Shown piece by piece: positions 9,000 through 14,024 of a DNA stretch of 14,024 bases. Below the pieces are notes generated by a model. That model did not search any database. It saw only the letters and a program-made list of their open reading frames with translations, and was not told the origin of the DNA. The translations under genes and the position numbers were made by a program. How positions within the stretch are numbered: position 1 is the stretch's first letter; every line of letters starts with the position of its first letter. Source of the stretch: SG8-41 sp036555035 (GTDB lineage: Bacteria > Pseudomonadota > Gammaproteobacteria > Burkholderiales > SG8-41); the NCBI GenBank assembly GCA_036555035.1, contig DATBMB010000231.1, forward strand, positions 1-14,024, in the 5' to 3' direction.

Positions 9000-9659
9000 T
9001 CAGCCCAGCTCGAGCGCGGAGAATACGCGGGCCCGCGAGGCGGCGACGCTGCCGCTGCCATCGACGCGAAGGCAGCGTGGCGCGCCGCGCTTACCCGTCG
9101 CGAGCCGCTGGTAGAAGTCGAGGAGAGGCGCAGTTTGCGCGTGATAGCCGGCGATCCGGTTGCGCACCGTGTCCTCGGCGTCGTCGGCGCGCACGCTCAA
9201 CGGCTCACCGGTGATGTCGTCCACCCCGGCGACCCTGGGAGGATTGCGCGTGACGTGGTAGATGCGGCCGGAGGGCAGGTGCACGCGCCGTCCCGTCATG
9301 CGCTCGATCACTTCCGCGTCCGGCACGTGAAGCTCGAGGACGACGTCGATTCCGACGCCCGCCGCACGCAGCGCTTCTGCCTGCTCGAGCGTTCTCGGAA
9401 AGCCGTCGAGGATGAAGCCTCGCGCGCAATCGGGCTCCCGCACGCGCTCCCGGACCATCTCGACCACCAGGCGGTCGGGGACGAGGGCTCCGCGGTTCAT
9501 GTAGTCCGCGGCTTCGGCCCCCAGGGCGGTGCCGGCGGCGACCGCGGCTCGCAGCATGTCGCCCGTCGAGATCCGGGGGATCTTCAGCCTTTCACTGAGG
9601 GCCGCCGCGTGCGTCCCCTTGCCGGCGCCCGGCATGCCTACGATCACGATACTCATCAT
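9000..9659 (-). CDS. Second adenylate kinase paralogue
   Basis: A 219-aa nucleoside monophosphate kinase of the long (LID-containing) Adk type, lying directly after a canonical adk. It keeps the P-loop GMPGAGKGT (8-16), the AMP-binding STGDMLR (31-37), DGFPRT (85-90), the LID segment beginning MTGRRVH (121-127), and the LID arginines in SVRADDAEDTVRNR (155-168). All expected catalytic arginines are therefore present and it should be active. More than half of its residues match the neighbouring Adk when aligned by eye, with indel-free agreement through the core; divergence is highest in the LID and in the C-terminal third, which is Ala/Arg-rich. Two ATGs occur in tandem at 9659 and 9656 and I cannot tell which is used. 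It starts 22 bp after the first adk stop. It may reflect specialisation to another NMP or a dosage duplication. Confidence 0.9.
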   Translation of the reverse strand: MMSIVIVGMPGAGKGTHAAALSERLKIPRISTGDMLRAAVAAGTALGAEAADYMNRGALVPDRLVVEMVRERVREPDCARGFILDGFPRTLEQAEALRAAGVGIDVVLELHVPDAEVIERMTGRRVHLPSGRIYHVTRNPPRVAGVDDITGEPLSVRADDAEDTVRNRIAGYHAQTAPLLDFYQRLATGKRGAPRCLRVDGSGSVAASRARVFSALELG

Positions 9660-9681
9660 GCGCGGGGGCCGAGTCCTGGAT

Positions 9682-10353
9682 TCAGGGGCGCTCGCTCCGG
9701 GTGGAAAGCGCGGCGAAGAGCTTGTCGCGGATGTGCTCGATCGATCCCTTGCCGTAGATGTTGACGTAGAAGGGAGCGCGCGAATCCCCGCGCTCGCGCC
9801 GCTTCATGTAATAGGCGATGAGGGGCTTGGTGAGCGAGTGGTAGGTCGCGATGCGGCGCCTGACGGTTTCCTCGTTGTCGTCCGGGCGCTGGACCAGGGG
9901 CTCGCCGGTGACGTCGTCCTTGCCCGGCATCCGCGGCGGATTGAACTCGACGTGATAGCTGCGGCCGGAGCCCGGGTGCACGCGCCGCCCGGTCATGCGC
10001 CGCAGGATCTCCTCGTCGTCGACCTCGATCTCGACCACGCAGTCGATGTCGATGCCTGCCTCGCGCAGCGCCTCGGCCTGGGCCACGGTGCGCGGAAAGC
10101 CATCGATGATGAAGCCCCGCGCGCAGTCAGGCTGCTTGACCCGCTTCTTGACCAGCTCGATCACCAGCTGATCGGGCACCAGCTCGCCGCGGTCCATGTA
10201 CTGGCGCGCTTCCCGTCCCAGGGCGGTGCCGGCCTTGATCTCGGCGCGCAGCATGTCCCCGGTCGAGATCTGCGGGATGCCGTACTTCTCGATCAGCAGG
10301 CGGGCCTGGGTACCCTTACCGGCTCCGGGCATCCCCAGAAGAATGATTCTCAT
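9682..10353 (-). CDS. adk: Adenylate kinase
   Basis: A 223-aa cytoplasmic enzyme catalysing ATP + AMP <-> 2 ADP. It is a complete long-form Adk: P-loop GMPGAGKGT (7-15), STGDMLR (30-36), DGFPRT (84-89), LID RMTGRRVHPGSGRSYH (119-134), then VTGEPLVQRPDDNEETVRRR (148-167). The LID lacks the four-Cys zinc site of Gram-positive enzymes, as expected in Proteobacteria. The C-terminus is slightly extended (STRSERP). The ATG overlaps the kdsB stop by 4 bp (ATGA) and no separate ribosome-binding site is obvious, which indicates translational coupling. The kdsB-adk order is one I know from Betaproteobacteria, so this copy is the likely ancestral, essential one. Confidence 0.96.
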   Translation of the reverse strand: MRIILLGMPGAGKGTQARLLIEKYGIPQISTGDMLRAEIKAGTALGREARQYMDRGELVPDQLVIELVKKRVKQPDCARGFIIDGFPRTVAQAEALREAGIDIDCVVEIEVDDEEILRRMTGRRVHPGSGRSYHVEFNPPRMPGKDDVTGEPLVQRPDDNEETVRRRIATYHSLTKPLIAYYMKRRERGDSRAPFYVNIYGKGSIEHIRDKLFAALSTRSERP

Positions 10354-11105
10354 CGGAAGCGGCGCAGCACGCGCTTGAGATCGGCGGGCGTGTCCACGCC
10401 GGGATGCGGCGCCGCGCGCGCGATCGCGCAGTGAATGCGGTGGCCGTGGGCGAGCGCCCGCAGCTGCTCGAGTGCCTCGAAGCGCTCGATCGCCGCGGGC
10501 TTCAGGCGCGTGAACGCGCGCAGGAACGATGCGCGGTAGGCGTAGATGCCGAGATGCCGGTAGACCGGCAATCCCTTCGGCACGCGGGAGATCCCGCGCG
10601 CATGCGCGTCGCGCGCCCACGGGATCGGCGCCCGGCTGAAGTAAAGCGCGTAGCCGTCGCGGTCCAGCACGACCTTGACGACGTTCGGATTGGCGAGCGC
10701 GCGCGCGTCCCGCAGCGGGTGGCACGCCGTCGCCATGGCCGCGGCTCGGTGGCGCGCGAGGTCGGCCGCGACCCGTCGGATGAGCGAGGGCTCGATCAAC
10801 GGCTCGTCGCCCTGCACGTTGACGACGATGTGCGACCCGGGGTAGCGGCGCCGCGCGGCGACTTCGGCGATGCGGTCGGTGCCGGAGGCGTGGCGCCGCG
10901 AGGTCATGAGCGCCTCGAAGCCGTGGCGCGCAGCGGCCGCGGCGATGCGCGCGTCATCGGTGGCGACGATCACCTCCGCCGCGCCGCTGCGGCGCGCGCG
11001 CTCCGCGACGCGCACCACCATCGGCTTGCCGGCGACGTCCGCAAGCGGCTTGCCCGGGAACCGCGTGGAGGCGTAGCGGGCGGGAATGATGACGCTGAAC
11101 TTCAC
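10350..11105 (-). CDS. kdsB: 3-deoxy-manno-octulosonate cytidylyltransferase (CMP-Kdo synthetase)
   Basis: A 251-aa cytoplasmic enzyme that activates Kdo with CTP, giving CMP-Kdo and PPi for transfer onto lipid A precursor. It shows the nucleotidyltransferase N-terminus IIPARYASTRFPGKPL (6-21), then VATDDARI (48-54), SGTDRIAE (74-81), the metal/CTP motif NVQGDEPLI (96-104), HLGIYAYR (184-191), ALEQLRAL (211-218) and GVDTPADL (236-243). Length is normal for the family. The start is GTG 11105 with an AGAAGAGGT ribosome-binding sequence just upstream, and it overlaps the preceding ycaR stop by 4 bp (GTGA). It lies in the conserved lpxK-ycaR-kdsB order also seen in E. coli. Its product PPi could feed the PPi-using enzymes encoded downstream, but that link is inference. 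Confidence 0.97.
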   Translation of the reverse strand: MKFSVIIPARYASTRFPGKPLADVAGKPMVVRVAERARRSGAAEVIVATDDARIAAAAARHGFEALMTSRRHASGTDRIAEVAARRRYPGSHIVVNVQGDEPLIEPSLIRRVAADLARHRAAAMATACHPLRDARALANPNVVKVVLDRDGYALYFSRAPIPWARDAHARGISRVPKGLPVYRHLGIYAYRASFLRAFTRLKPAAIERFEALEQLRALAHGHRIHCAIARAAPHPGVDTPADLKRVLRRFR

Positions 11106-11281
11106 ACCTCTTCTTCGGGAGGAAGCTTGCGCGCCTCGTCCTCCAGCATGACCGGGATGTCATCCTGGACGGGGTAGCCGAGTCGGCACGGCTTGCAGAC
11201 GAGCTCGCCCTGGGACTTGCGGTAGATGAGCGGCCCCTTGCACAGGGGGCACACCAGTATGTCGAGCAGCTTGCTATCCAT
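11102..11281 (-). CDS. ycaR: Trm112/YcaR-family small zinc-binding protein
   Basis: A 59-aa protein, MDSKLLDILVCPLCKGPLIY at its N-terminus, with two Cys pairs (Cys11-x2-Cys14 and Cys29-x2-Cys32) that would bind one zinc, and the family's ending LGYPVQDDIPVML followed by an acidic tail (LPPEEEV). In E. coli the homologue YcaR sits at the same place between lpxK and kdsB. Eukaryotic and archaeal Trm112 activates methyltransferases; the bacterial role is not settled. An AGGATGAGG ribosome-binding sequence lies before the ATG. It overlaps lpxK by 8 bp upstream and kdsB by 4 bp downstream, so all three should be translated from one mRNA. Confidence 0.93.
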   Translation of the reverse strand: MDSKLLDILVCPLCKGPLIYRKSQGELVCKPCRLGYPVQDDIPVMLEDEARKLPPEEEV

Positions 11282-12293
11282 GGAGCCTCATCCTTTCAAG
11301 CACCCGCTCGCCGAGCCCGGGGTCCGGCGCCGCATCCACCGCGAGCTCCCAGTGCGATGCGTCCGCGAAACGCCGGCATTTTACCGCATCCTTTTCCGTC
11401 ATCAGCACCGCGTCCGCTCCCACGAAGGCGAGGTCGGAAGCGGCAAACGGATGATGATCTGGAAAAGGGTGGGCGGTGAACTCGACGCCGAGCGCGCGGA
11501 GGCGCGAGAAGAAGCGCCCGGGATGGCCGATCCCGGCAACCGCGTGCACGCGCTTTCCGCGGAACGACCCGGGTTCCGCTTGGCGTCCCGGATCGAGCAG
11601 ATTGCGGAACGTGCCGCCCTCGAGCCGCATCGTGAACCGGGGGATCTCCGCCGGCACCCGCTCGATGGAGGGATGCAGGGTGCTCCCCATGTCAACGTTG
11701 AGCACCACGCCATCCACGGTCGAAATCCGCGACGGCAGCTCGCGCAGGGGTCCTGCCGGAAGGAGCCAGCCGTTGCCGAACCCGCGCGCGGCATCCACGA
11801 CGCACAGCTCGACGTCGCGCGCGAGCGCATAGTGCTGCAGGCCGTCGTCGCTGATCAGAACGTCACAGGCCGGGCGTTCGGTGGCGAGGAGCAGGCGGCC
11901 GGCGGCCACGCGGTCGGCGCCCGCCCACACCGCGCAGCCGCTGCGGCGGGCCATCAGCACCGCCTCGTCGCCGCACAGGAGCGGATCGGAATCGGGCAGC
12001 ACGCGCCGGGCCGCGCTCGAGCGGCCGCCATATCCGCGGCAGACGATCCCGGGGTTGTAGCCCTTCGCGCGCAGATGCGCCGCAAGCCACAGCACGAGCG
12101 GGGTCTTGCCGGCGCCGCCAACGGTGATATTGCCTGCGACGATCACCGGCACCGGGAGCCGGATGCTCGGTACGAGATGGTTGCGGTAGGCGGCCCGGCG
12201 CGCCGCGGCCGCCGCCCCGTAGAGCAGGCTCAGCGGGGAAAGCACCCCGCTGACGGGAGTGAAGCGCTCCCAGTGGGGTTCGATCCAGGCCAT
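11274..12293 (-). CDS. lpxK: Tetraacyldisaccharide 4'-kinase (lipid A 4'-kinase)
   Basis: A 339-aa membrane-associated kinase that phosphorylates the 4' position of the lipid A disaccharide in the Raetz pathway, on the cytoplasmic face of the inner membrane. The N-terminus has a hydrophobic helix (about 13-32) for membrane contact, then the P-loop GNITVGGAGKTP (54-65), CRGYGG (85-90), GDEAVLMARR (108-117) and the conserved SDDGLQHYALARDVEL (148-163). Length is typical. The ATG at 12293 is preceded by a pyrimidine-rich stretch (TATCTTC) and then by the repeat array, so there is no visible Shine-Dalgarno sequence. ycaR and kdsB follow with overlaps. Confidence 0.96.
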   Translation of the reverse strand: MAWIEPHWERFTPVSGVLSPLSLLYGAAAAARRAAYRNHLVPSIRLPVPVIVAGNITVGGAGKTPLVLWLAAHLRAKGYNPGIVCRGYGGRSSAARRVLPDSDPLLCGDEAVLMARRSGCAVWAGADRVAAGRLLLATERPACDVLISDDGLQHYALARDVELCVVDAARGFGNGWLLPAGPLRELPSRISTVDGVVLNVDMGSTLHPSIERVPAEIPRFTMRLEGGTFRNLLDPGRQAEPGSFRGKRVHAVAGIGHPGRFFSRLRALGVEFTAHPFPDHHPFAASDLAFVGADAVLMTEKDAVKCRRFADASHWELAVDAAPDPGLGERVLERMRLHG

Positions 12294-12300
12294 GAAGATA

Positions 12301-12427
12301 GTGACGAATAAGGGTGACGATTAAGGGTGACGAGTAAAGGTGACGAAAAGCGTTTCGCTGCAGTACGTCACCTGTATCTCGTCACCCGTATCTCGTCACC
12401 TGTATCTCGTCACCTGTATCTCGTCAC
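12301..12427. repeat. Two-armed GTGACGA repeat array between exbD and lpxK
   Basis: The left arm on the plus strand has four GTGACGA copies at 12301, 12314, 12327 and 12340, each 13 bp apart, with spacers like ATAAGG. The right arm has five GTCAC copies at 12367, 12381, 12395, 12409 and 12423, each 14 bp apart, joined by CTGTATCTC (one CCGTATCTC). The arms are mutually inverted (GGTGACGA against TCGTCACC), and a small AGCGTTTCGCT dyad lies at the centre (12350-12360). In RNA or single-stranded DNA this could fold into a long hairpin of 6-8 bp blocks separated by internal loops. The array fills the whole exbD-lpxK gap: its last copy contains the exbD stop codon, and its other end lies 7 bp from the lpxK ATG. 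It is not CRISPR, because the units are too short and there are no unique spacers. Confidence 0.9.
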
Positions 12428-12843
12428 TTCTTGCCGGCCTGGGTGGTGAAGGTGATCCTGCCGTAGCCCGCGAGGCGTGCGGCTTCCATGACGTTGATCA
12501 CCGACTGGTGCGGGGCGTTGGCGTCGGCGGTGATGACGATCACGGGCTCTTTCACGGCTCCGGCCGCCCGGCGCAGCTCGGTGCTGAACTCGGCCGCGCT
12601 GCTGAACGTCACCGATCTGCGGTTAATCGAGTAGCGGCCCTGCAAGTCCACCCCGACGTCGATCTGGTCGGGGCGGTCCTGCTGGCGCTCCGCGTCGGCG
12701 GTGGGCAGGTTGATCTGCAGCTCGGCGTAGCGCGAATAGGTGGTGGTGACCATCAGGAAGATCAGGATCACCAGCAGCACGTCGATCAACGGGATGAAAT
12801 TGATCTCCGGCTCTTCGCGGAACGCGCGCGGGCGGAAGCGCAT
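12424..12843 (-). CDS. exbD: Biopolymer transport protein ExbD (TolR family)
   Basis: A 139-aa inner-membrane protein with a short cytoplasmic N-terminus, one transmembrane helix (about 15-36) and a periplasmic domain. Asp21 in NFIPLIDVLLVILIF is the conserved membrane aspartate through which protons pass in ExbD/TolR. With ExbB it forms the proton-driven motor that energises TonB, or a Tol-type system. The stop codon (12424-12426) lies inside the last unit of the repeat array, so the final residues (QAGKK) are directly followed by repeat DNA. It is 24 bp downstream of exbB. No tonB gene is in the window. TolR is the alternative name, but the lpxK neighbourhood and length favour ExbD. Confidence 0.93.
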   Translation of the reverse strand: MRFRPRAFREEPEINFIPLIDVLLVILIFLMVTTTYSRYAELQINLPTADAERQQDRPDQIDVGVDLQGRYSINRRSVTFSSAAEFSTELRRAAGAVKEPVIVITADANAPHQSVINVMEAARLAGYGRITFTTQAGKK

Positions 12844-12867
12844 CAGGGGCCCCGGCGGGGAATCGCG

Positions 12868-13473
12868 CTACTGCCGCTCACCGCGTATGACCTCCACCAG
12901 CTTGATCGCCTGCATCTCCATGTCGACCAGCATCACATCGACTTTGGCGCGATAGTAGCGGTAGAAGATCATGGCCGGCACCGCGATCAGGATCCCGAAT
13001 GCGGTGTTGTAGAGCGCGATCGAGATGCCATGGGCGAGCTGCAGCGGATTGGTGCCCGTCGGCGTCTGCGCGCCGAAGATCTCGATCATGCCGACCACGG
13101 TCCCGAACAGCCCCAGCAGCGGCGCGATGATGGCGATCGTGCCGAGGCTCGTAAGGAAGCGCTCGAGCTCAATCGCGACCGTGCGCCCCGACTCCTCGAT
13201 TGCCTCCTTGACGATGGCCGGCGGGTTCTTGGCATTGCGCAGGCCCGCGGCAAACACCTGGCCGAGCGGCGAGCGCCGGGCGAGGCGCGCGAGCAGCTGC
13301 GGGGACGCGCCGTTCTCCTCGTACTCCTGGATGGTCTGGCCGAAGAGCTCCCTCGGCATGACGACGCCTTCGCGCAGCGACCACCAGCGCTCGCCGATGA
13401 TGGCCAGCGCGATGACGGAGGAGGCGATGAGGAACCAGATCGGCCAGCCAGCGGCCTCGATGAGGGCGAACAA
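12868..13473 (-). CDS. exbB: ExbB/TolQ-family proton channel protein
   Basis: A 201-aa inner-membrane protein with three hydrophobic segments (about 9-29, 108-131 and 149-172). The MotA/TolQ/ExbB core is visible as ERFLTSLGTIAIIAPLLGLF followed by GTVVGMIEIF (124-133), and ISIALYNTAFGILIAVPA (150-167), containing the small-residue and Thr positions that line the channel. It forms a pentamer around ExbD. The start is an unusual TTG at 13473: no ATG or GTG occurs between it and an in-frame TAA about 40 bp upstream, and AGGAA lies 9 nt before it. Homologues I know begin with the same MFxxIxAAGWPIW pattern, which supports this start. It is the first gene of the minus-strand cluster. Confidence 0.93.
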   Translation of the reverse strand: MFALIEAAGWPIWFLIASSVIALAIIGERWWSLREGVVMPRELFGQTIQEYEENGASPQLLARLARRSPLGQVFAAGLRNAKNPPAIVKEAIEESGRTVAIELERFLTSLGTIAIIAPLLGLFGTVVGMIEIFGAQTPTGTNPLQLAHGISIALYNTAFGILIAVPAMIFYRYYRAKVDVMLVDMEMQAIKLVEVIRGERQ

Positions 13474-13500
13474 GTGCGTGGTTTCCTGAAGCTGGCCGTC

Positions 13501-13529
13501 ACTTTATCCGCGCGATGGCATTTCAGCAA
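13501..13529 (-). promoter_or_regulatory. Putative sigma-70 promoter for exbB and the minus-strand cluster
   Basis: On the minus strand, TTGCTG (13529-13524) and TAAAGT (13506-13501) are separated by exactly 17 bp, matching the -35 consensus at three and the -10 consensus at four of six bases. The predicted transcript would start near 13494, about 20 nt before the TTG start of exbB, leaving room for the AGGAA site. No Fur-box-like sequence was seen. Confidence 0.4.
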
Positions 13530-13600
13530 CCGTGGAGCACGAGCGGTCCGCAGGAAATTTTCGGCGCGGTTCGGATGCAAGAGTGCCGGCGCGGGCCGCT

Positions 13601-13621
13601 TGTGGATAACCCTGTGGGTAT
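13601..13621. promoter_or_regulatory. DnaA-box-like pair
   Basis: TGTGGATAA (13601-13609) is the exact reverse complement of the high-affinity DnaA box TTATCCACA. A second degenerate copy, TGTGGGTAT (13613-13621, two mismatches), lies 12 bp on in the same orientation. More distant two-mismatch sequences occur at 13504-13512 (TTATCCGCG) and 13769-13777 (TGTGGACGA). This could allow DnaA to regulate exbB or xseA, or be chance. Confidence 0.35.
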
Positions 13622-13644
13622 TCTGTTAGCAGGATGCCTGTTTC

Positions 13645-13661
13645 CCCTCTCGGCGAGAGGG
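13645..13661. repeat. Short perfect hairpin (7-bp stem, GGC loop)
   Basis: CCCTCTC-GGC-GAGAGGG is a perfect inverted repeat. It is not followed by a T-run on either strand, so it is not a classical terminator, and both flanking genes point away from it. It may be a REP-like unit or a structured element; only one copy was seen in the window. Confidence 0.5.
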
Positions 13662-13868
13662 CGGGACGGCACCCTCCCGATGATTCAGAGGATTTGCAGA
13701 TAGGATTCAAAGGCTTGACCGAGAACCCGCCCTGGGGATAGCAGCCCTGGCGGCGGTCCATCTCCCGGCGCGGGCACTGTGGACGAATATCGGCCGCGCG
13801 CGGGGCATGCAAGCTCTCAATTCGTCAGGGAAATTCTGTCCCGCAACGTGTCGGCCGAGCGCGTTGAG

Positions 13869-13874
13869 TAGAAT
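13869..13874 (+). promoter_or_regulatory. Putative -10 box giving a leaderless xseA mRNA
   Basis: TAGAAT matches five of six -10 consensus bases and ends 6 nt before the xseA ATG, so transcription would start at or next to the initiation codon. No purine-rich ribosome-binding site is seen upstream of the ATG, which agrees with a leaderless message. No convincing -35 was found. Confidence 0.35.
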
Positions 13875-13880
13875 GCCGTC

Positions 13881-14024
13881 ATGCCCGATCTCGCGCTGGC
13901 GCCGCAGCAAGTCGTCACGGTCTCCGAGTTGAACCGGATCGCGCGCGAAGCGCTCGAGCGCAGCCTGCCGCTCATGTGGGTCGCCGGGGAAATCTCCAAC
14001 TTCAAGCGCTACGAGTCCGGGCAT
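13881..14024 (+). CDS. xseA: Exonuclease VII large subunit, N-terminal part (3'-truncated)
   Basis: The frame runs from ATG 13881 through 48 codons to the window edge. The protein begins MPDLALAPQQVVTVSELNRI and continues with AREALERSLPLMWVAGEISN, then FKRYESGH. This is the start of the N-terminal OB-fold domain of XseA (VSELNRxAREALE..L..vWVxGEISNF), which binds single-stranded DNA. The full enzyme with XseB degrades single-stranded DNA to oligonucleotides in mismatch repair and DNA-damage processing. An alternative ATG at 13873 is out of frame. The catalytic domain lies outside the window. Confidence 0.93.
   Translation, partial: MPDLALAPQQVVTVSELNRIAREALERSLPLMWVAGEISNFKRYESGH

Larger units (their letters stand above)
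13474..13880. other. Gene-free divergent region between exbB and xseA
   Basis: These 407 bp separate divergent genes and hold no reading frame that I can support. They contain a probable exbB promoter, a perfect DnaA-box sequence with degenerate neighbours, a stable short hairpin and a -10-like box for xseA, each listed separately. The stretch from about 13680 to 13860 shows nothing else I can name. Confidence 0.7.

Noticed and set aside
8936..9061. N-terminal extension of the phosphofructokinase by 42 residues
   Set aside because: The extra part is low-complexity, overlaps the adk paralogue, and PFK homology begins at the ATG at 8935.
7814..9214. Long open frame of about 466 codons on the plus strand opposite pfp
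   Set aside because: It lies wholly opposite strongly supported genes, has no family motifs, and its composition (His/Asp/Arg-rich) is typical of antisense frames in GC-rich DNA.
12301..12427. CRISPR array
   Set aside because: Units are only 13-14 bp, spacers are repeated rather than unique, and there are no cas genes.
13504..13777. Chromosomal replication origin
   Set aside because: Only one perfect DnaA box, no clear AT-rich unwinding stretch, and no dnaA, dnaN, gidA or parAB neighbours.
13504..13812. Small minus-strand frame of 102 codons in the exbB-xseA gap
   Set aside because: No ribosome-binding site, odd composition, and it runs through the DnaA-box and hairpin elements.

Overview
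The window is an ordinary-looking, high-GC, gene-dense proteobacterial chromosome segment. The order exbB-exbD-lpxK-ycaR-kdsB-adk next to a divergent xseA is one I associate with Betaproteobacteria. Kdo/lipid A genes show a Gram-negative cell. No transposase, integrase, tRNA, rRNA or CRISPR array was seen, and base composition looks even throughout.

Layout. (1) 1-3390, plus strand: the end of a three-gene ABC importer of the ferric-iron/polyamine/thiamine type, with a truncated periplasmic binding protein, an ATPase with a C-terminal TOBE-like region, and a two-domain fused permease. (2) 3347-4814: a GNAT acetyltransferase on the minus strand whose 3' end overlaps the permease gene, divergent from an orphan ParA-type ATPase; the 130-bp gap holds a 14-bp dyad and a -10-like box. 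(3) 13473 down to 4831, minus strand: eleven collinear genes, several joined by 4-8 bp overlaps. In transcription order these are exbB, exbD, a short repeat array, lpxK, ycaR, kdsB, adk, a second adk paralogue, a pyrophosphate-type phosphofructokinase, a K+-independent membrane H+-pyrophosphatase (hppA), a gamma-carbonic-anhydrase-like protein, and a 73-residue protein of unknown function. (4) 13474-13880: a 407-bp gene-free divergent region with a perfect DnaA-box sequence, a 7-bp-stem hairpin and probable promoters. (5) 13881-14024, plus strand: the start of xseA (exonuclease VII large subunit).

How it may work together. The first half of the long minus-strand cluster is envelope biology: ExbB/ExbD energise outer-membrane transport, and LpxK and KdsB make lipid A and CMP-Kdo. 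The second half looks like a pyrophosphate/AMP module. The PFK-family enzyme carries the Lys-containing motif of PPi-dependent enzymes. HppA turns PPi into proton motive force, or the reverse. Two adenylate kinases can recycle the AMP that arises together with PPi. Linked PPi-PFK and H+-PPase genes are known in methanotrophs such as Methylococcus. The points most worth following are the tandem adk pair in this context, the unusual GGNDS active-site motif of the PFK, the two-armed GTGACGA repeat array between exbD and lpxK, and the small unknown protein ending the cluster. I see no clearly new multi-gene system; the novelty is at the level of arrangement and single genes.
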